Positions 34,515 through 43,259 are shown, counted from the first letter of the stretch. The stretch is 64,000 nucleotides of DNA from Paraburkholderia sp. BL23I1N1 (GCF_003610295.1 NZ_RAPV01000001.1:3596001-3660000); one strand, 5' to 3'. The notes: generated by a model from the sequence alone, not told the origin. Translations and numbers: made by a program.

Positions 34515-35996
34515 ATGGAATCGTACGAACGACTTTTTATTGACGGCCAGTGGGTTGCGCCAGTCAAAAACGGGACCTTTGAAACTATCGACCCGAGCAA
34601 TGAACAGGTCATTGCAAAGGTGGCGGCCGCGACAGCGGAGGACGTAGACCTTGCGGTCAAGGCGGCTCGTAAGGCGTTCGACGAAGGGCCGTGGGCAAGA
34701 ATGAGTGGCGCCGACCGTGCCGTTATTCTTCGCCGCATCGGCAAGGGCATCAGGGACCGCCTGCAGGAACTTGCAGAAATTGAGGTCCGGGATAACGGCA
34801 AGCCACTTCCCGAAGCACTTTGGGACCTGGGCGATGCGGCAGGCTGTTTCGAGTACTACGCAAACCTGGCCGAGCAGCTTGATGAAAGCGCTGAGAAGCC
34901 AGTCACGCTCTCCGATGACCGTTTCAGCTCGATTGCGCGCAAAGAGCCTGTTGGCGTTGCCGGCGCCATCATTCCCTGGAACTTCCCGATGCTGATGGCG
35001 GCCTGGAAAGTTGCGCCGGCATTGGCAGCGGGTTGCACGATGGTCCTGAAGCCGTCCGAGCTTACTCCGCTCACAGCACTCGAGTTGGCCAACATCGCAG
35101 CTGCTGCTGACTTGCCGCCGGGCGTCCTGAACGTTGTTACGGGCCTCGGCGCAGACGCTGGTGCGCCGCTGTCCGAGCATCCCGACATCGACAAGCTCGC
35201 CTTCACGGGCAGCGTTCCTACGGGTAGCCGCATCATGCAGGCCGCGGCGCGCGACATAAAGAACATTAGCCTTGAGTTGGGTGGCAAGTCGCCCTTTATC
35301 ATCTTCGATGACAGCGACATCGACGCGGCGGTCGAGTGGATTATGTTCGGTATCTTCTGGAACCAGGGCGAGGTTTGCTCCGCGACGTCACGAGTTCTCG
35401 TGCAGCGCGGAATTTATGAGTGTCTGCTCAAACGTCTCGAAGAGGAAACGCGCAAAATCACCATCGGGAATGGGCTTCAGGACGATGTGTTGCTCGGTCC
35501 ACTCGTTAGCCGTGGGCAGTACGACAAGGTGCTCGAGGCCGTGGCGCGAGGCAAGGAAGATGGTGCACGGCTCGTGACAGGCGGAGGGCGGCCGGCCCAC
35601 CTCGACAAGGGTTACTTCATGGAGCCCGTCGTATTCGCGGATGTTCCAGAAAACAGTTGGGTCTGGAATGAAGAAATCTTCGGACCTGTAGTCTGTATTC
35701 GACCGTTTGACGATGAGGCGGAGGCTGTGCGGTCCGCAAACAACTCACGCTTTGGTCTCGCTGCCGCAGTCATGTCGCGCAACAATGAGCGCTGTGAGCG
35801 TGTCGCGCGAGCGCTGCGCGCGGGTATCGTCTGGGTAAACTGTTCGCAGCCCACGTTCACGGAAGCCCCATGGGGGGGCTATAAACAAAGTGGCATCGGC
35901 CGTGAACTCGGCGAATGGGGCCTGAACAACTATCTGGAAACGAAGCAGATTACGCGGTACGACAGTGACAAACCGTGGGGCTGGTACATCAAGTAA
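34515..35996 (+). CDS. Aldehyde dehydrogenase, BADH/aminoaldehyde-like
   Basis: A 493-residue NAD-dependent aldehyde dehydrogenase: Asn156 in PWNFP, Glu254 in LELGG and the nucleophile Cys288 in QGEVCSATS. The C-terminal end WVNCSQPTFTEAPWGGYKQSG...RELGEWGLNNYLETKQITRY is close to betaine/aminoaldehyde dehydrogenases of the plant ALDH10 type. In this operon the expected step is 2-oxoglutarate semialdehyde to 2-oxoglutarate, which other ALDH groups usually catalyse. The BADH-like end plus the choline sulfatase nearby raises the alternative of betaine aldehyde. The family is certain; the substrate is open. Confidence 0.9.
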   Translation: MESYERLFIDGQWVAPVKNGTFETIDPSNEQVIAKVAAATAEDVDLAVKAARKAFDEGPWARMSGADRAVILRRIGKGIRDRLQELAEIEVRDNGKPLPEALWDLGDAAGCFEYYANLAEQLDESAEKPVTLSDDRFSSIARKEPVGVAGAIIPWNFPMLMAAWKVAPALAAGCTMVLKPSELTPLTALELANIAAAADLPPGVLNVVTGLGADAGAPLSEHPDIDKLAFTGSVPTGSRIMQAAARDIKNISLELGGKSPFIIFDDSDIDAAVEWIMFGIFWNQGEVCSATSRVLVQRGIYECLLKRLEEETRKITIGNGLQDDVLLGPLVSRGQYDKVLEAVARGKEDGARLVTGGGRPAHLDKGYFMEPVVFADVPENSWVWNEEIFGPVVCIRPFDDEAEAVRSANNSRFGLAAAVMSRNNERCERVARALRAGIVWVNCSQPTFTEAPWGGYKQSGIGRELGEWGLNNYLETKQITRYDSDKPWGWYIK

Positions 35997-36008
35997 GGCA
36001 GGTCAATC

Positions 36009-37058
36009 ATGCGCTGGAAAAAGACGCTCCAACTCGTAGATGTGCATTGCGAAGGCGAGATTGGCAAGGTCATCACTGGAGGTGTTGTCGGAATTCCGGG
36101 TGAGACCATGCTCGACAAAATGAACTACATCAACGAGGTCGACGACAGTCTGCGCAGACTGGTCGTGCTCGAACCACGCGGCTGCCTGCAGATGTCGGTC
36201 AATCTACTGCTGCCGCCGACTCGCCCGGAAGCACATGCCGGCTTTATCGTGCTTCAGGCGGATAAGGCGCATCCGATGTCCGGGAGCAACGCTATCTGCG
36301 TAGTTACCGCGCTGCTCGAACTTGGCATGGTCGAGATGCAGGAGCCGGAAACAACCGTTGTGCTCGATACGCCAGCGGGCTTGGTGACTGCGCGCGCGAC
36401 CTGCGCCGATGGACGCTGCACGGGGGTGTCGCTGGACATGGTTCCTTCGTTCGTCGAGCAGTTGGACTTCTGTTTCGATACAGCACAGTTTGGAAAGATT
36501 AAGACGGATATCGCCTTTGGCGGGGTCTATTACGCCCTTATTGATGTCACACAGGTTGGGTTGAAGATTGCTCCTGAGAATGCTCGTGAGCTCGCGGAAC
36601 TCGGCGTCGCGCTGAGGGACGTCATCAACCAGCAGATTCGGGTCCGGCATCCGCTGTACCCTCAGATTAACGAGGTCGCCTACGTGATGTTCCGCAATCG
36701 CGTCAGTGACGAGCTCTATCAGACGTGTACAACCTTGCCCCCGGGTCGAGTTGACAGGTCGCCGTGCGGAACTGGAAGCTCGGCCAATCTTGCAACGCTG
36801 TCCGCGAGAGGGCTGGTAGGAATTGGCAGTCGGCTGAAATCGCGGTCAACCATTGGCGGGGAATTTAACATCGAGTTGCTCGGGAAAACCGAGGTCGGCG
36901 GTAGACCGGCGGTGCTTCCGCGCATTCATGGTCGGGCTTGGGTATATGGCTTTCAGCAAATCGGGGTCGACCCTGACGACCCGCTAGCCGATGGCTTCAT
37001 GCTGAGCGATACGTGGGGCCAAGGTTTCCCCAATCCCGATGAGGAGGGCACGCGATGA
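36009..37058 (+). CDS. Proline racemase family paralogue with Ser/Cys active site
   Basis: A 349-residue proline-racemase-superfamily enzyme: LEPRGCLQMSVNLLLPP, then HPMSGSNAI where the first catalytic Cys is replaced by Ser91 (and the next conserved His by Ser), and an intact Cys253 in DRSPCGTGS. From memory, superfamily members with a changed first or second Cys include 3-hydroxyproline epimerases and dehydratases. It may therefore act on a hydroxyproline isomer other than its neighbour at 32197, from which it is clearly diverged. It ends with an ATGA overlap with the GntR gene. Confidence 0.87.
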   Translation: MRWKKTLQLVDVHCEGEIGKVITGGVVGIPGETMLDKMNYINEVDDSLRRLVVLEPRGCLQMSVNLLLPPTRPEAHAGFIVLQADKAHPMSGSNAICVVTALLELGMVEMQEPETTVVLDTPAGLVTARATCADGRCTGVSLDMVPSFVEQLDFCFDTAQFGKIKTDIAFGGVYYALIDVTQVGLKIAPENARELAELGVALRDVINQQIRVRHPLYPQINEVAYVMFRNRVSDELYQTCTTLPPGRVDRSPCGTGSSANLATLSARGLVGIGSRLKSRSTIGGEFNIELLGKTEVGGRPAVLPRIHGRAWVYGFQQIGVDPDDPLADGFMLSDTWGQGFPNPDEEGTR

Positions 37059-37819
37059 TAAACTCAATTGCGCGCCCGTCTTTCCGGGCCCACGATTATG
37101 GCGGTGAAGCGATGAGCAAAAGTAAGACTGAGACAGAGGCCCCTGGGCGCCGGCATGGCGGGCGATACATCTACGAAGAACTGCGAAAGCAGATTCTGAC
37201 GCTGCAACTCAAGCCGGGCGCCCCGCTAGATGAAGTTTCTCTCGCCGCGCAGTTCGGACTTTCGCGCTCGCCTGTGCGCGATGCACTCGCTCGACTGACT
37301 AGCGAAGGACTGGTGACAATTCTTCCGAACCGGACAACGCTGGTCACGCCGTTCGAAATTGAAGAATTCCCCAAATACATTTCGGCACTAGACCTCATCC
37401 AGCGTGCGGTCACGCGACTGGCTGCGATGCATCGGACCGATGCGGACCTTGCGCGTATCCGAAAAGCAGATGACGTGTACATGCATGCAGTCGGAAGTGG
37501 CGATTTTCAGGAAATGTCCGAAACGAACAAGGCGCTGCACATGGTCATCGCACATGCAGCGAACAACCCCTACTTCGTTGGATATTACGAGCGGCTCCTA
37601 GGCGAAGGTCAGCGACTGCTTCATTTGCATTTTGACTTCACGGTCACTTCGCCAACCGCGACGAAGCTGGGGCGAGACCACGAAGAGCTGATTGACGCTA
37701 TTGAACGAAAAGACGCAGATGCTGCAGAAAAGCTGGCGCACGAACATACCATGCTATTCCAGAAGCGATTCCTCGACTACATGCGCCAGAACATGACCGA
37801 ATCGATGGCGGTTCTATGA
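37055..37819 (+). CDS. GntR-family regulator with FCD domain (copy 2)
   Basis: A 254-residue GntR/FCD regulator with DEVSLAAQFGLSRSPVRDALARL in the winged helix and an FCD domain containing ETNKALHMVIAHAANNPYF and LGRDHEELIDAIERKD. The start at 37055 (overlapping the previous stop by 4 bases) has a strong GAGGAGGG 7 bases upstream; an alternative ATG at 37112 lacks one as good. It closes the catabolic operon and is followed by a strong terminator, so it is expressed with the genes it may regulate. It is paralogous to the regulator at 24781. Confidence 0.88.
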   Translation: MINSIARPSFRAHDYGGEAMSKSKTETEAPGRRHGGRYIYEELRKQILTLQLKPGAPLDEVSLAAQFGLSRSPVRDALARLTSEGLVTILPNRTTLVTPFEIEEFPKYISALDLIQRAVTRLAAMHRTDADLARIRKADDVYMHAVGSGDFQEMSETNKALHMVIAHAANNPYFVGYYERLLGEGQRLLHLHFDFTVTSPTATKLGRDHEELIDAIERKDADAAEKLAHEHTMLFQKRFLDYMRQNMTESMAVL

Positions 37820-37826
37820 AATTCCA

Positions 37827-37858
37827 GGCAGCTTTGGTCTCTCCAAGGCTGCCTTTTT
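37827..37858 (+). terminator. Rho-independent terminator of the catabolic operon
   Basis: An 11-base stem GGCAGCTTTGG/CCAAGGCTGCC with one mismatch, a 5-base loop and a run of five T directly after it, 8 bases beyond the GntR stop. Confidence 0.92.
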
Positions 37859-37992
37859 CAAGTCTACTAATTGCGCGACAGTCCTTTCATAAACGCCCGT
37901 AGCTCGGGGACGTCAGACGTCGCCGTTGAATCTGAACCACTTAGAAACGGGTTCCCCCGGTCGGAAGTATGAGCCGGGAGCACGCCGGATAC

Positions 37993-38068
37993 CTTTGCTC
38001 CACGCCTCGTTCGTGTAAGAGACACATAAGCTTTGCTCCACGCCTCGTTCGTGTAAGAGACACATAAA
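37993..38068. repeat. Two tandem copies of a 38-bp unit
   Basis: 37993-38030 and 38031-38068 are identical except for the last base. Each begins CTTTGCTCCACGCC and ends GAGACACATAA. The pair lies just left of the IS4 insertion. It is too short for a CRISPR and looks like a duplicated intergenic segment. Confidence 0.85.
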
Positions 38069-38105
38069 CCTAACCGGTCAGAGCGAGGCGGAACGTCGCA
38101 TAACG

Positions 38106-39591
38106 CATCGTCTTATACACAAGTCTGGCCTCCGCGACGGTAGGCCGGAACAAACCGTCGTCGAGCAATGAGATAGACCGGGGCTTGTAAACTTTCGGCG
38201 CGCCGCGTTTACTCTCGCTTTTTGCGTGAACGCCTTGGCCCTGGAAGCACCGTACTGGACGGAAACCGAATTTGCTGACCTCGACCTTGGCGACGCGCGC
38301 CTGAACAAGCGAGCGAGGACATTGATGGAACGATTGGCGGCCAAGCCGACGGCTGGCGTGCCGCAGGCGTGTCGGGGCTGGGGCGAGACGATGGCGGCGT
38401 ACCGCTTCTTCGACAACGGCGAGGTCGAGTGGAGTGCGATTCTGGAGCCGCACTGGCGGCAGACCGAGCAACGAATGGCCGCTCAGTCGGTCGTGTTGTG
38501 CCTGCAGGACACCACGGAACTGGATTTCAACGGCCGGCAGGCCGCGGGCCTTGGGCCACTGTCTTACGAGATGCAGCGCGGGATGTATTTGCACCCGACC
38601 TATGCGGTGACGCCTGAGCGGGTGCCGCTGGGTGTACTCGACGCGTGGATGTGGGCGCGTGAGCCCAAGGACGCGCAGGGCAAGCGCGGCGGCCTCAAGG
38701 AAAGCCTGCGCTGGATCGAGGGTTACGAGCGGGTAGCGGAAACGGCATCGAGCCTGCCGTACACGCGACTGGTGTACGTCGCTGATCGCGAGGCAGACAT
38801 GCTCGCGCTGATGGTGCGGGCGCAGGAGTTGGGCACGCCGGCGGATTGGCTGATTCGCTCGACCCACGATCGCGCGCTGCCCGAGGGAGCCAAGCTGTGG
38901 ACGGCGACGACAGAAGACGCACCGCTCGGCGAGATTGCCTTCACGATGGGCTCGCGTCACGGCGTGAAGGCGCGCCAGGTGCGTCAGCACGTATGGTTGC
39001 GGCGCATCGAACTGCCGGCAGGCGTGGGTCAAAGCGTAGCGGCCACGTGTCTGGTGGCGCGTGAGTTTGATGCACCAAGCGGCGTCAAGCCGATCGAATG
39101 GCGCTTGCTTACCAACCGCGAAGCCACGACGCTGAAGGAAGCGATTGAACTGATCGACTGGTATCGGGCGCGCTGGGAAATCGAGATCCTGTTCAACGTG
39201 CTGAAGAACGGTTGTCGTGTCGAGGCGCTGCAACTGGGCGCGATCGAACGGCTCGAGCGCGCGCTGGCGCTGTTTCTGGTCGCGGCTTGGCGAATCGTCC
39301 ATCTGATGCACAGGGGCCGCAGTTGCCCCGATCTGGATGCCGAACTGTTCTTCGATGTCGATGAAATTCGCGGCGCGTATTTGCTGACCGACGTCAAGCA
39401 GCCGGCCAAGCCCAAGCTCAACGAGGTGCTGCGCTTGATCGCGCGCCTAGGCGGATTCCTCGGCCGCAAGGGCGATGGCGAACCCGGCGCGAAAGCTATT
39501 TGGCTGGGACTCAAAGAGGTTCATGTCGCTGCCAAGACATTGCAGAAGTTACGTGCCGGCGGTCACGCTGGAAATTGTGTATAAGCCGATG
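38106..39591 (+). mobile_element. IS4-family insertion sequence, complete, with 9-bp target duplication
   Basis: A 1486-bp element. The ends are inverted: the left begins CATCGTCTTATACACAAGT and the right, read inward, CATCGGCTTATACACAATT (17 of 19 matching; TATACACAA is conserved as in IS50-type ends). The 9-base sequence CGCATAACG is present on both sides (38097-38105 and 39592-39600), as expected for IS4/IS50-group insertion. The element contains only the transposase and is intact, so the insertion is recent. Confidence 0.92.
38226..39584 (+). CDS. IS4-family (IS50-like) transposase
   Basis: A 452-residue DDE transposase: N-terminal domain with DLDLGDARLNKRARTLMERL, first Asp in LQDTTELDFNG, second in VADREADMLALM, and the YREK-like motif YRARWEIEILFNVLKNGC that supplies the Glu. 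It starts with GTG 38226 and stops at 39584, inside the right inverted repeat. It has all expected domains and is probably active. Confidence 0.95.
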   Translation: MNALALEAPYWTETEFADLDLGDARLNKRARTLMERLAAKPTAGVPQACRGWGETMAAYRFFDNGEVEWSAILEPHWRQTEQRMAAQSVVLCLQDTTELDFNGRQAAGLGPLSYEMQRGMYLHPTYAVTPERVPLGVLDAWMWAREPKDAQGKRGGLKESLRWIEGYERVAETASSLPYTRLVYVADREADMLALMVRAQELGTPADWLIRSTHDRALPEGAKLWTATTEDAPLGEIAFTMGSRHGVKARQVRQHVWLRRIELPAGVGQSVAATCLVAREFDAPSGVKPIEWRLLTNREATTLKEAIELIDWYRARWEIEILFNVLKNGCRVEALQLGAIERLERALALFLVAAWRIVHLMHRGRSCPDLDAELFFDVDEIRGAYLLTDVKQPAKPKLNEVLRLIARLGGFLGRKGDGEPGAKAIWLGLKEVHVAAKTLQKLRAGGHAGNCV

Positions 39592-39629
39592 CGCATAACG
39601 GGGACCTTCGCGGTACAGTAATATAGCTT

Positions 39630-39950
39630 TTAAGGTTCCGAAGTCGGCTTGGCACCTTGCTTCTCAGAATTTAACTTTTTCTGAGCGTTGTGTAAATCTT
39701 GCGGATAGGTAGTTTGGTCTTTGGCGGGATTGTAGCCATGTTTCTCGAGCTGACCCAACTCTGCATTTTTTTGTGCCCGATTAGCTTTGCGCTCAGCTTT
39801 TCGCTGTGCATTTTGTGATTGTTTAGTCGCGGAATTGGCTGAAATCGTTGGCCCGCTGCTTCCATCCTGCGCGAAGGCAATTGTCGGGCAAATCAATCCG
39901 AGAATAATCGATATGGCAAGAGTCGATGAAACTGTGTTGCGACGGTTCAT
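39630..39950 (-). CDS. DUF4148 secreted protein
   Basis: A 106-residue exported protein. The signal peptide MNRRNTVSSTLAISIILGLI is cleaved near AFAQD. A Lys/Ala/Gln-rich stretch follows and then the DUF4148 core AELGQLEKHGYNPAKDQTTYPQDLHNAQKKL. This family is common in Burkholderia and of unknown function. The ATG at 39950 is chosen because it matches the signal peptide; longer in-frame sequence is not part of the protein. It lies directly right of the IS4 element. Confidence 0.8.
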   Translation of the reverse strand: MNRRNTVSSTLAISIILGLICPTIAFAQDGSSGPTISANSATKQSQNAQRKAERKANRAQKNAELGQLEKHGYNPAKDQTTYPQDLHNAQKKLNSEKQGAKPTSEP

Positions 39951-39989
39951 ATCAGCCTCCGACGTTGAGACATTGAAAGATAGGTGCTC

Positions 39990-40499
39990 CATGCAGCCAT
40001 TAGTCTTGTAGGGTCGAGAACTGGCGCGCGCACGTTAGGCTCCGGTGGCAGTTCCGCCGCTTTCGCAGTGGGCCTCAATCCGGCTGCCATGGCCACGTTT
40101 CCAGCTCCCGCCTCATCGAACGCAGCGGGCCGTTTTCCGGCACTACGCTCTCCTGTTTGCTTCATGTCAACGTTTATGGGACCTATCATGCTGGGGACGC
40201 TTTCGACGCTGTCTGGTAGCGAACCTTGTAGCCATTGAATAGCTTCAGTTCGCCATACAGCCACCGCTTACTCCACGTCTTCCAGCCGAAGCCATGTTGC
40301 TGCCGGGATCGCTGCATGTGGCGCCGGATCTTCTTTTCCACCCAGTCTTTCACGAAGCTGAAGCACTCACTGGAATTTCCAATAGCGAAGTAGTTCACCC
40401 AGCCGCGTAGCACCGGGTTGATCAATTCGACAACCCGACCCACTGGCTGTGACTTATATCGCCTGAACACATCCTTGAGCTTTCGCAGTAACGCCTAGA
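39990..40499 (-). pseudogene. Group II intron reverse transcriptase fragments
   Basis: On the minus strand, 40497-40186 encodes the C-terminal maturase/X domain of an LtrA-type protein (LINPVLRGWVNYFAIGNSSE..., ending with LYGELKLFNGYKVRY). About 20 bases after its stop, ATG 40165 opens a short frame starting MKQTGERSAGKRPAAFDEAG, which resembles the N-terminal leader of such maturases but stops matching after about 50 residues. The catalytic reverse transcriptase domain with YADD is absent. C-terminal and N-terminal pieces therefore stand in inverted order, as after a deletion between neighbouring introns. The assignment of the second piece is less sure. Confidence 0.55.
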
Positions 40500-40544
40500 C
40501 AGCGTCAAGCAGCATGGCCGGTCGTGTTGCCTCACGGAATGATG

Positions 40545-41420
40545 TTACTCCGGGGTAATCGTCACCTCGGGGTTGTTCTGCGATGGAGGCTGGCGCTGCG
40601 TAGCGGCGCCAGCCTCCATCGCATCGGGCTCACCGAGGATTCTGGTAACCAGCTCCCTCGCGCGGTTTGATCGCCATGCTGCAACGCGTCGCTGTAGCGT
40701 CCGAAGCTGAGCGCTTGAGTACATCGCCGGCGCCATCCCAATCAGTCGGTTCTGCAGTTGCTTCGCGGTGATCGCGGGCTCCGTTTCCAGCCATTGCTGT
40801 ATCTTCGGCCATGTGTGTTCGAACGGATCAGGACGTGTGCGCCAGTCGTGTGGGACCGTGGCCTTTCTGCGGTGTGTCGGACGCACTTCGCCCGCCTGCC
40901 ACGCCGTGGCTAAACCCGCCAGAAAGTCACCTATCGTCGCGTCGCGTTCTGGCGTGGCGTCTGCTGCAGCTACTTCTGTGGCGGCGCATGCAGCGATACG
41001 TCGCTGCGCTTCGCGCATACGGCGTAAGAGGTCGACAGGATCGAGCGAGCGGAACTGCTCTCGCAGCGCCAGTTTGGTCGCCTCAGGGACAGAGGGTGAA
41101 CGGAGTACGCGCTCGAGTGGCGTCAGCGGCGCCTCATAGCGCTTCGTTACGCGCGCCCCGTGGCGTGTCTTGGACTTAAGCTTGAACGACGGCTGGAAAT
41201 AGTTGATGTAAAGCCGCGAGACCCGATACAGCGAGGCCAACGCTTCCGTATCCTCCAGCCCGCGCAGTTTGCCGTATCCCACCAGCCGCCGCACGATCGA
41301 ACCGTTCTTCTGCTCGACCCATGCCTGATCGTTCTTCTTGTACGGGCGCGAACGCGTCAGCTCGATGCCGGTCGCTTTGCAGAAGTCGAACACGGATTCG
41401 TTCATGAAGGCGGTGTCGTT
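40545..41420 (-). pseudogene. DDE integrase/transposase, C-terminal fragment
   Basis: The frame from about 41420 to 40545 encodes NDTAFMNESVFDFCKATGIELTRSRPYKKNDQAWVEQKNGSIVRR and a long C-terminal domain, the second Asp-Glu half of a retroviral-type integrase found in Burkholderia transposons. The N-terminal half with the first catalytic Asp is missing. Upstream of 41420 the same frame continues without similarity, because a different gene fragment is joined there. Confidence 0.65.
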
Positions 41421-41833
41421 AGGCGCGAATACTGACGCGTAGAGATATGCGGCGATTCGTGGAGCCGGCTCGGGAACAAGAAGTCGGGCGGCGTCAGCAT
41501 TGCCGCCTTGATCCATGTCCCGATACTGTCGCTGGTCTGCTCTGTGATCTCGAACTGAACCGGCCGTTGAGTTTTCTGCTGCATGATCGTCGTTCGGCTG
41601 GCGACAGCGTACCCGTGGCAAACGTCGCAAACCCGCAGCTTCGTCAGATCGCACGCGCGCAGTTTGCTGTCGATTGCCAGATTGAACATCGCGAGATCGC
41701 GAACTCGCGCCGAAAGTTGGAGGCGGATCCGAATGGCCCAGATTTCCCTGAGCTTCAGCGGAGGCTTCTGCCCCGTCAGCCTGCCCTTGTTCCAAGGTAT
41801 CCTCGCGGCGATTCCTTCGTCAATCGCTTTCAT
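41421..41833 (-). pseudogene. Tyrosine recombinase, N-terminal fragment
   Basis: The frame from 41833 gives MKAIDEGIAARIPWNKGRLT..., then LRACDLTKLRVCDVC (first catalytic Arg region) and LFPSRLHESPHISTRQYSRL, as in XerC-like phage integrases of about 200 residues. Similarity stops at about 41423. The C-terminal part with HxxR and the nucleophilic Tyr is absent and the integrase fragment begins at the same point. Confidence 0.6.
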
Positions 41834-42264
41834 GACGTTCTCCTTTCAAGTGAAGGAAGAACTAGTCTGAGCCACCTGTCCGCGGGCGCTGTCCGACCCA
41901 CTCCGGTCAGACAACTTTCTCCAAACCGGTCAGTCAGCCAAATCCAGATTCCGCAGGCTTGAGTGCCGCTAAGCGGCCGCTCGCGACCTCACCCAATCGG
42001 CCAGTAAGGGACGTTCGATTTCGTCCCCGCGATCGCTGACAATCGACTCTATCGACACGAGGTTGAATCCATGTCCATCAACGATCTCAGATCGGTTCCG
42101 TTGCCACCGAAAGTTCAGCCTGAGTTCCCTTCGGACAAGGACTGGTCGCGACTAGAAGACCGTATCGGCACCTTTCATGGCTCGCGCGGTCAATAGAAAG
42201 TCCGCTTGACTGATCCGAAGGCCCCCCTCCGCCATCGCTGACCATTTTTCCTACGTTTGGGCGA
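41834..42264. other. Gap without a recognised gene
   Basis: 431 bases between the recombinase fragment and the LysR gene. I see no coding frame with convincing composition, repeat or terminator. It probably holds flanking sequence of the decayed mobile elements. Confidence 0.35.
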
Positions 42265-43155
42265 CTAAATACGTCGCGGTATAGCCTCTGCGAAAAAATC
42301 GGTGACCCGTCGCACACGCGCCGGTACAAACCGGCGTCTCGGCCAGACGAGGCTTATGTCTCTGGCGTCGCCTATAAATTCGTCGAGAACGGTGATGACG
42401 TCCGGATGCCGGAGATCATCGGCAAGAGAGACCTTGGCGAACAGGCCGATTCCCACACCGGCGAGAACACCAGCCCGGATCGTTTCGATACTGTTGGACG
42501 TGAGATTTCCGCGCACGGACGCGATAAATCGACCTTCTGGTCCTACAAAAGGCCAATGCGTTGACTCCGTCAAGCCGCTATATACAAGGCAATTGTGATC
42601 AACGAGCTCGGCGGGGGTCTTTGGCATTCCGTGTTGCTCGAAGTAGCGACGGGATCCGACGCATACGAGGGGAGTGCTGGCCACGCGTCTGGCGATCGCG
42701 TCGGGATCATTGACAGGCCCCACCCGGATCGCCAGATCGATCCCGTCCTCCACCATATCTCGCACGAAGTCCGAGAGAATGAGATCGACCTGAAGGCCAG
42801 GATTGAGTGATAACAGCTCGGGGATCAGCGGCAAGACATGAAGACGGCCGAATGTACCTGATGCAGCGATCCTGATCAGACCTGAGACATCATGCGTGCT
42901 GCTGGTCAGTTCGCTGTCGGCATCATCCATCTCGTCAAGCAGCGGTTTTGCCCGATCGTAGTATCTCTGCCCCTGATCCGTCAGGGTCACGCTGCGCGTA
43001 TTTCGGTTAAATAACACCACGCCGAGGCGCTTCTCGAGCGCGCCAATAGCCTTACTGATTGCCGACTGTGAATCACCCGTTCTACGCGCGGCGGCGGTAA
43101 AACCGCCTGCTTCCACCACGGCTATGAAGGCGCTTAATTCGTTGAATCGATCCAT
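42265..43155 (-). CDS. LysR-family transcriptional regulator
   Basis: A 296-residue LysR regulator: MDRFNELSAFIAVVEAGGFT, helix-turn-helix with RRTGDSQSAISKAIGALEKRLG (residues about 24-46), and a substrate-binding domain with the GVGIGLFAKVSLADDL segment. It diverges from the SDR at 43260 across a 104-base gap with a good palindrome, a standard LysR-regulator/target layout. Confidence 0.88.
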   Translation of the reverse strand: MDRFNELSAFIAVVEAGGFTAAARRTGDSQSAISKAIGALEKRLGVVLFNRNTRSVTLTDQGQRYYDRAKPLLDEMDDADSELTSSTHDVSGLIRIAASGTFGRLHVLPLIPELLSLNPGLQVDLILSDFVRDMVEDGIDLAIRVGPVNDPDAIARRVASTPLVCVGSRRYFEQHGMPKTPAELVDHNCLVYSGLTESTHWPFVGPEGRFIASVRGNLTSNSIETIRAGVLAGVGIGLFAKVSLADDLRHPDVITVLDEFIGDARDISLVWPRRRFVPARVRRVTDFFAEAIPRRI

Positions 43156-43157
43156 AC

Positions 43158-43176
43158 TAATTCCCCCATGGAATTA
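43158..43176. promoter_or_regulatory. Palindrome upstream of the LysR/SDR pair
   Basis: TAATTCC-CCCAT-GGAATTA, 7-base perfect arms around 5 bases, two bases upstream of the LysR start codon. It is a likely binding site for that regulator, placed for autoregulation. Confidence 0.5.
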
Positions 43177-43259
43177 ATATTATGACAAATTAAGCCATTA
43201 TCATTGATTCAGACATCACCCACAATCCAGCTTTCTCCACACGTTGAAGGACTGGTGCC

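Noticed and set aside
33810..35180. Open frame of 456 codons antisense to the DadA-like and aldehyde dehydrogenase genes
   Set aside because: It crosses the boundary of two real genes and has no motif.
37993..38068. CRISPR-like repeat pair
   Set aside because: Only two units, directly abutting without spacers and without cas genes.
39592..39600. IS4 insertion interrupting a gene
   Set aside because: Joining the flanks at CGCATAACG gives no open frame longer than a few codons, so the target was intergenic.
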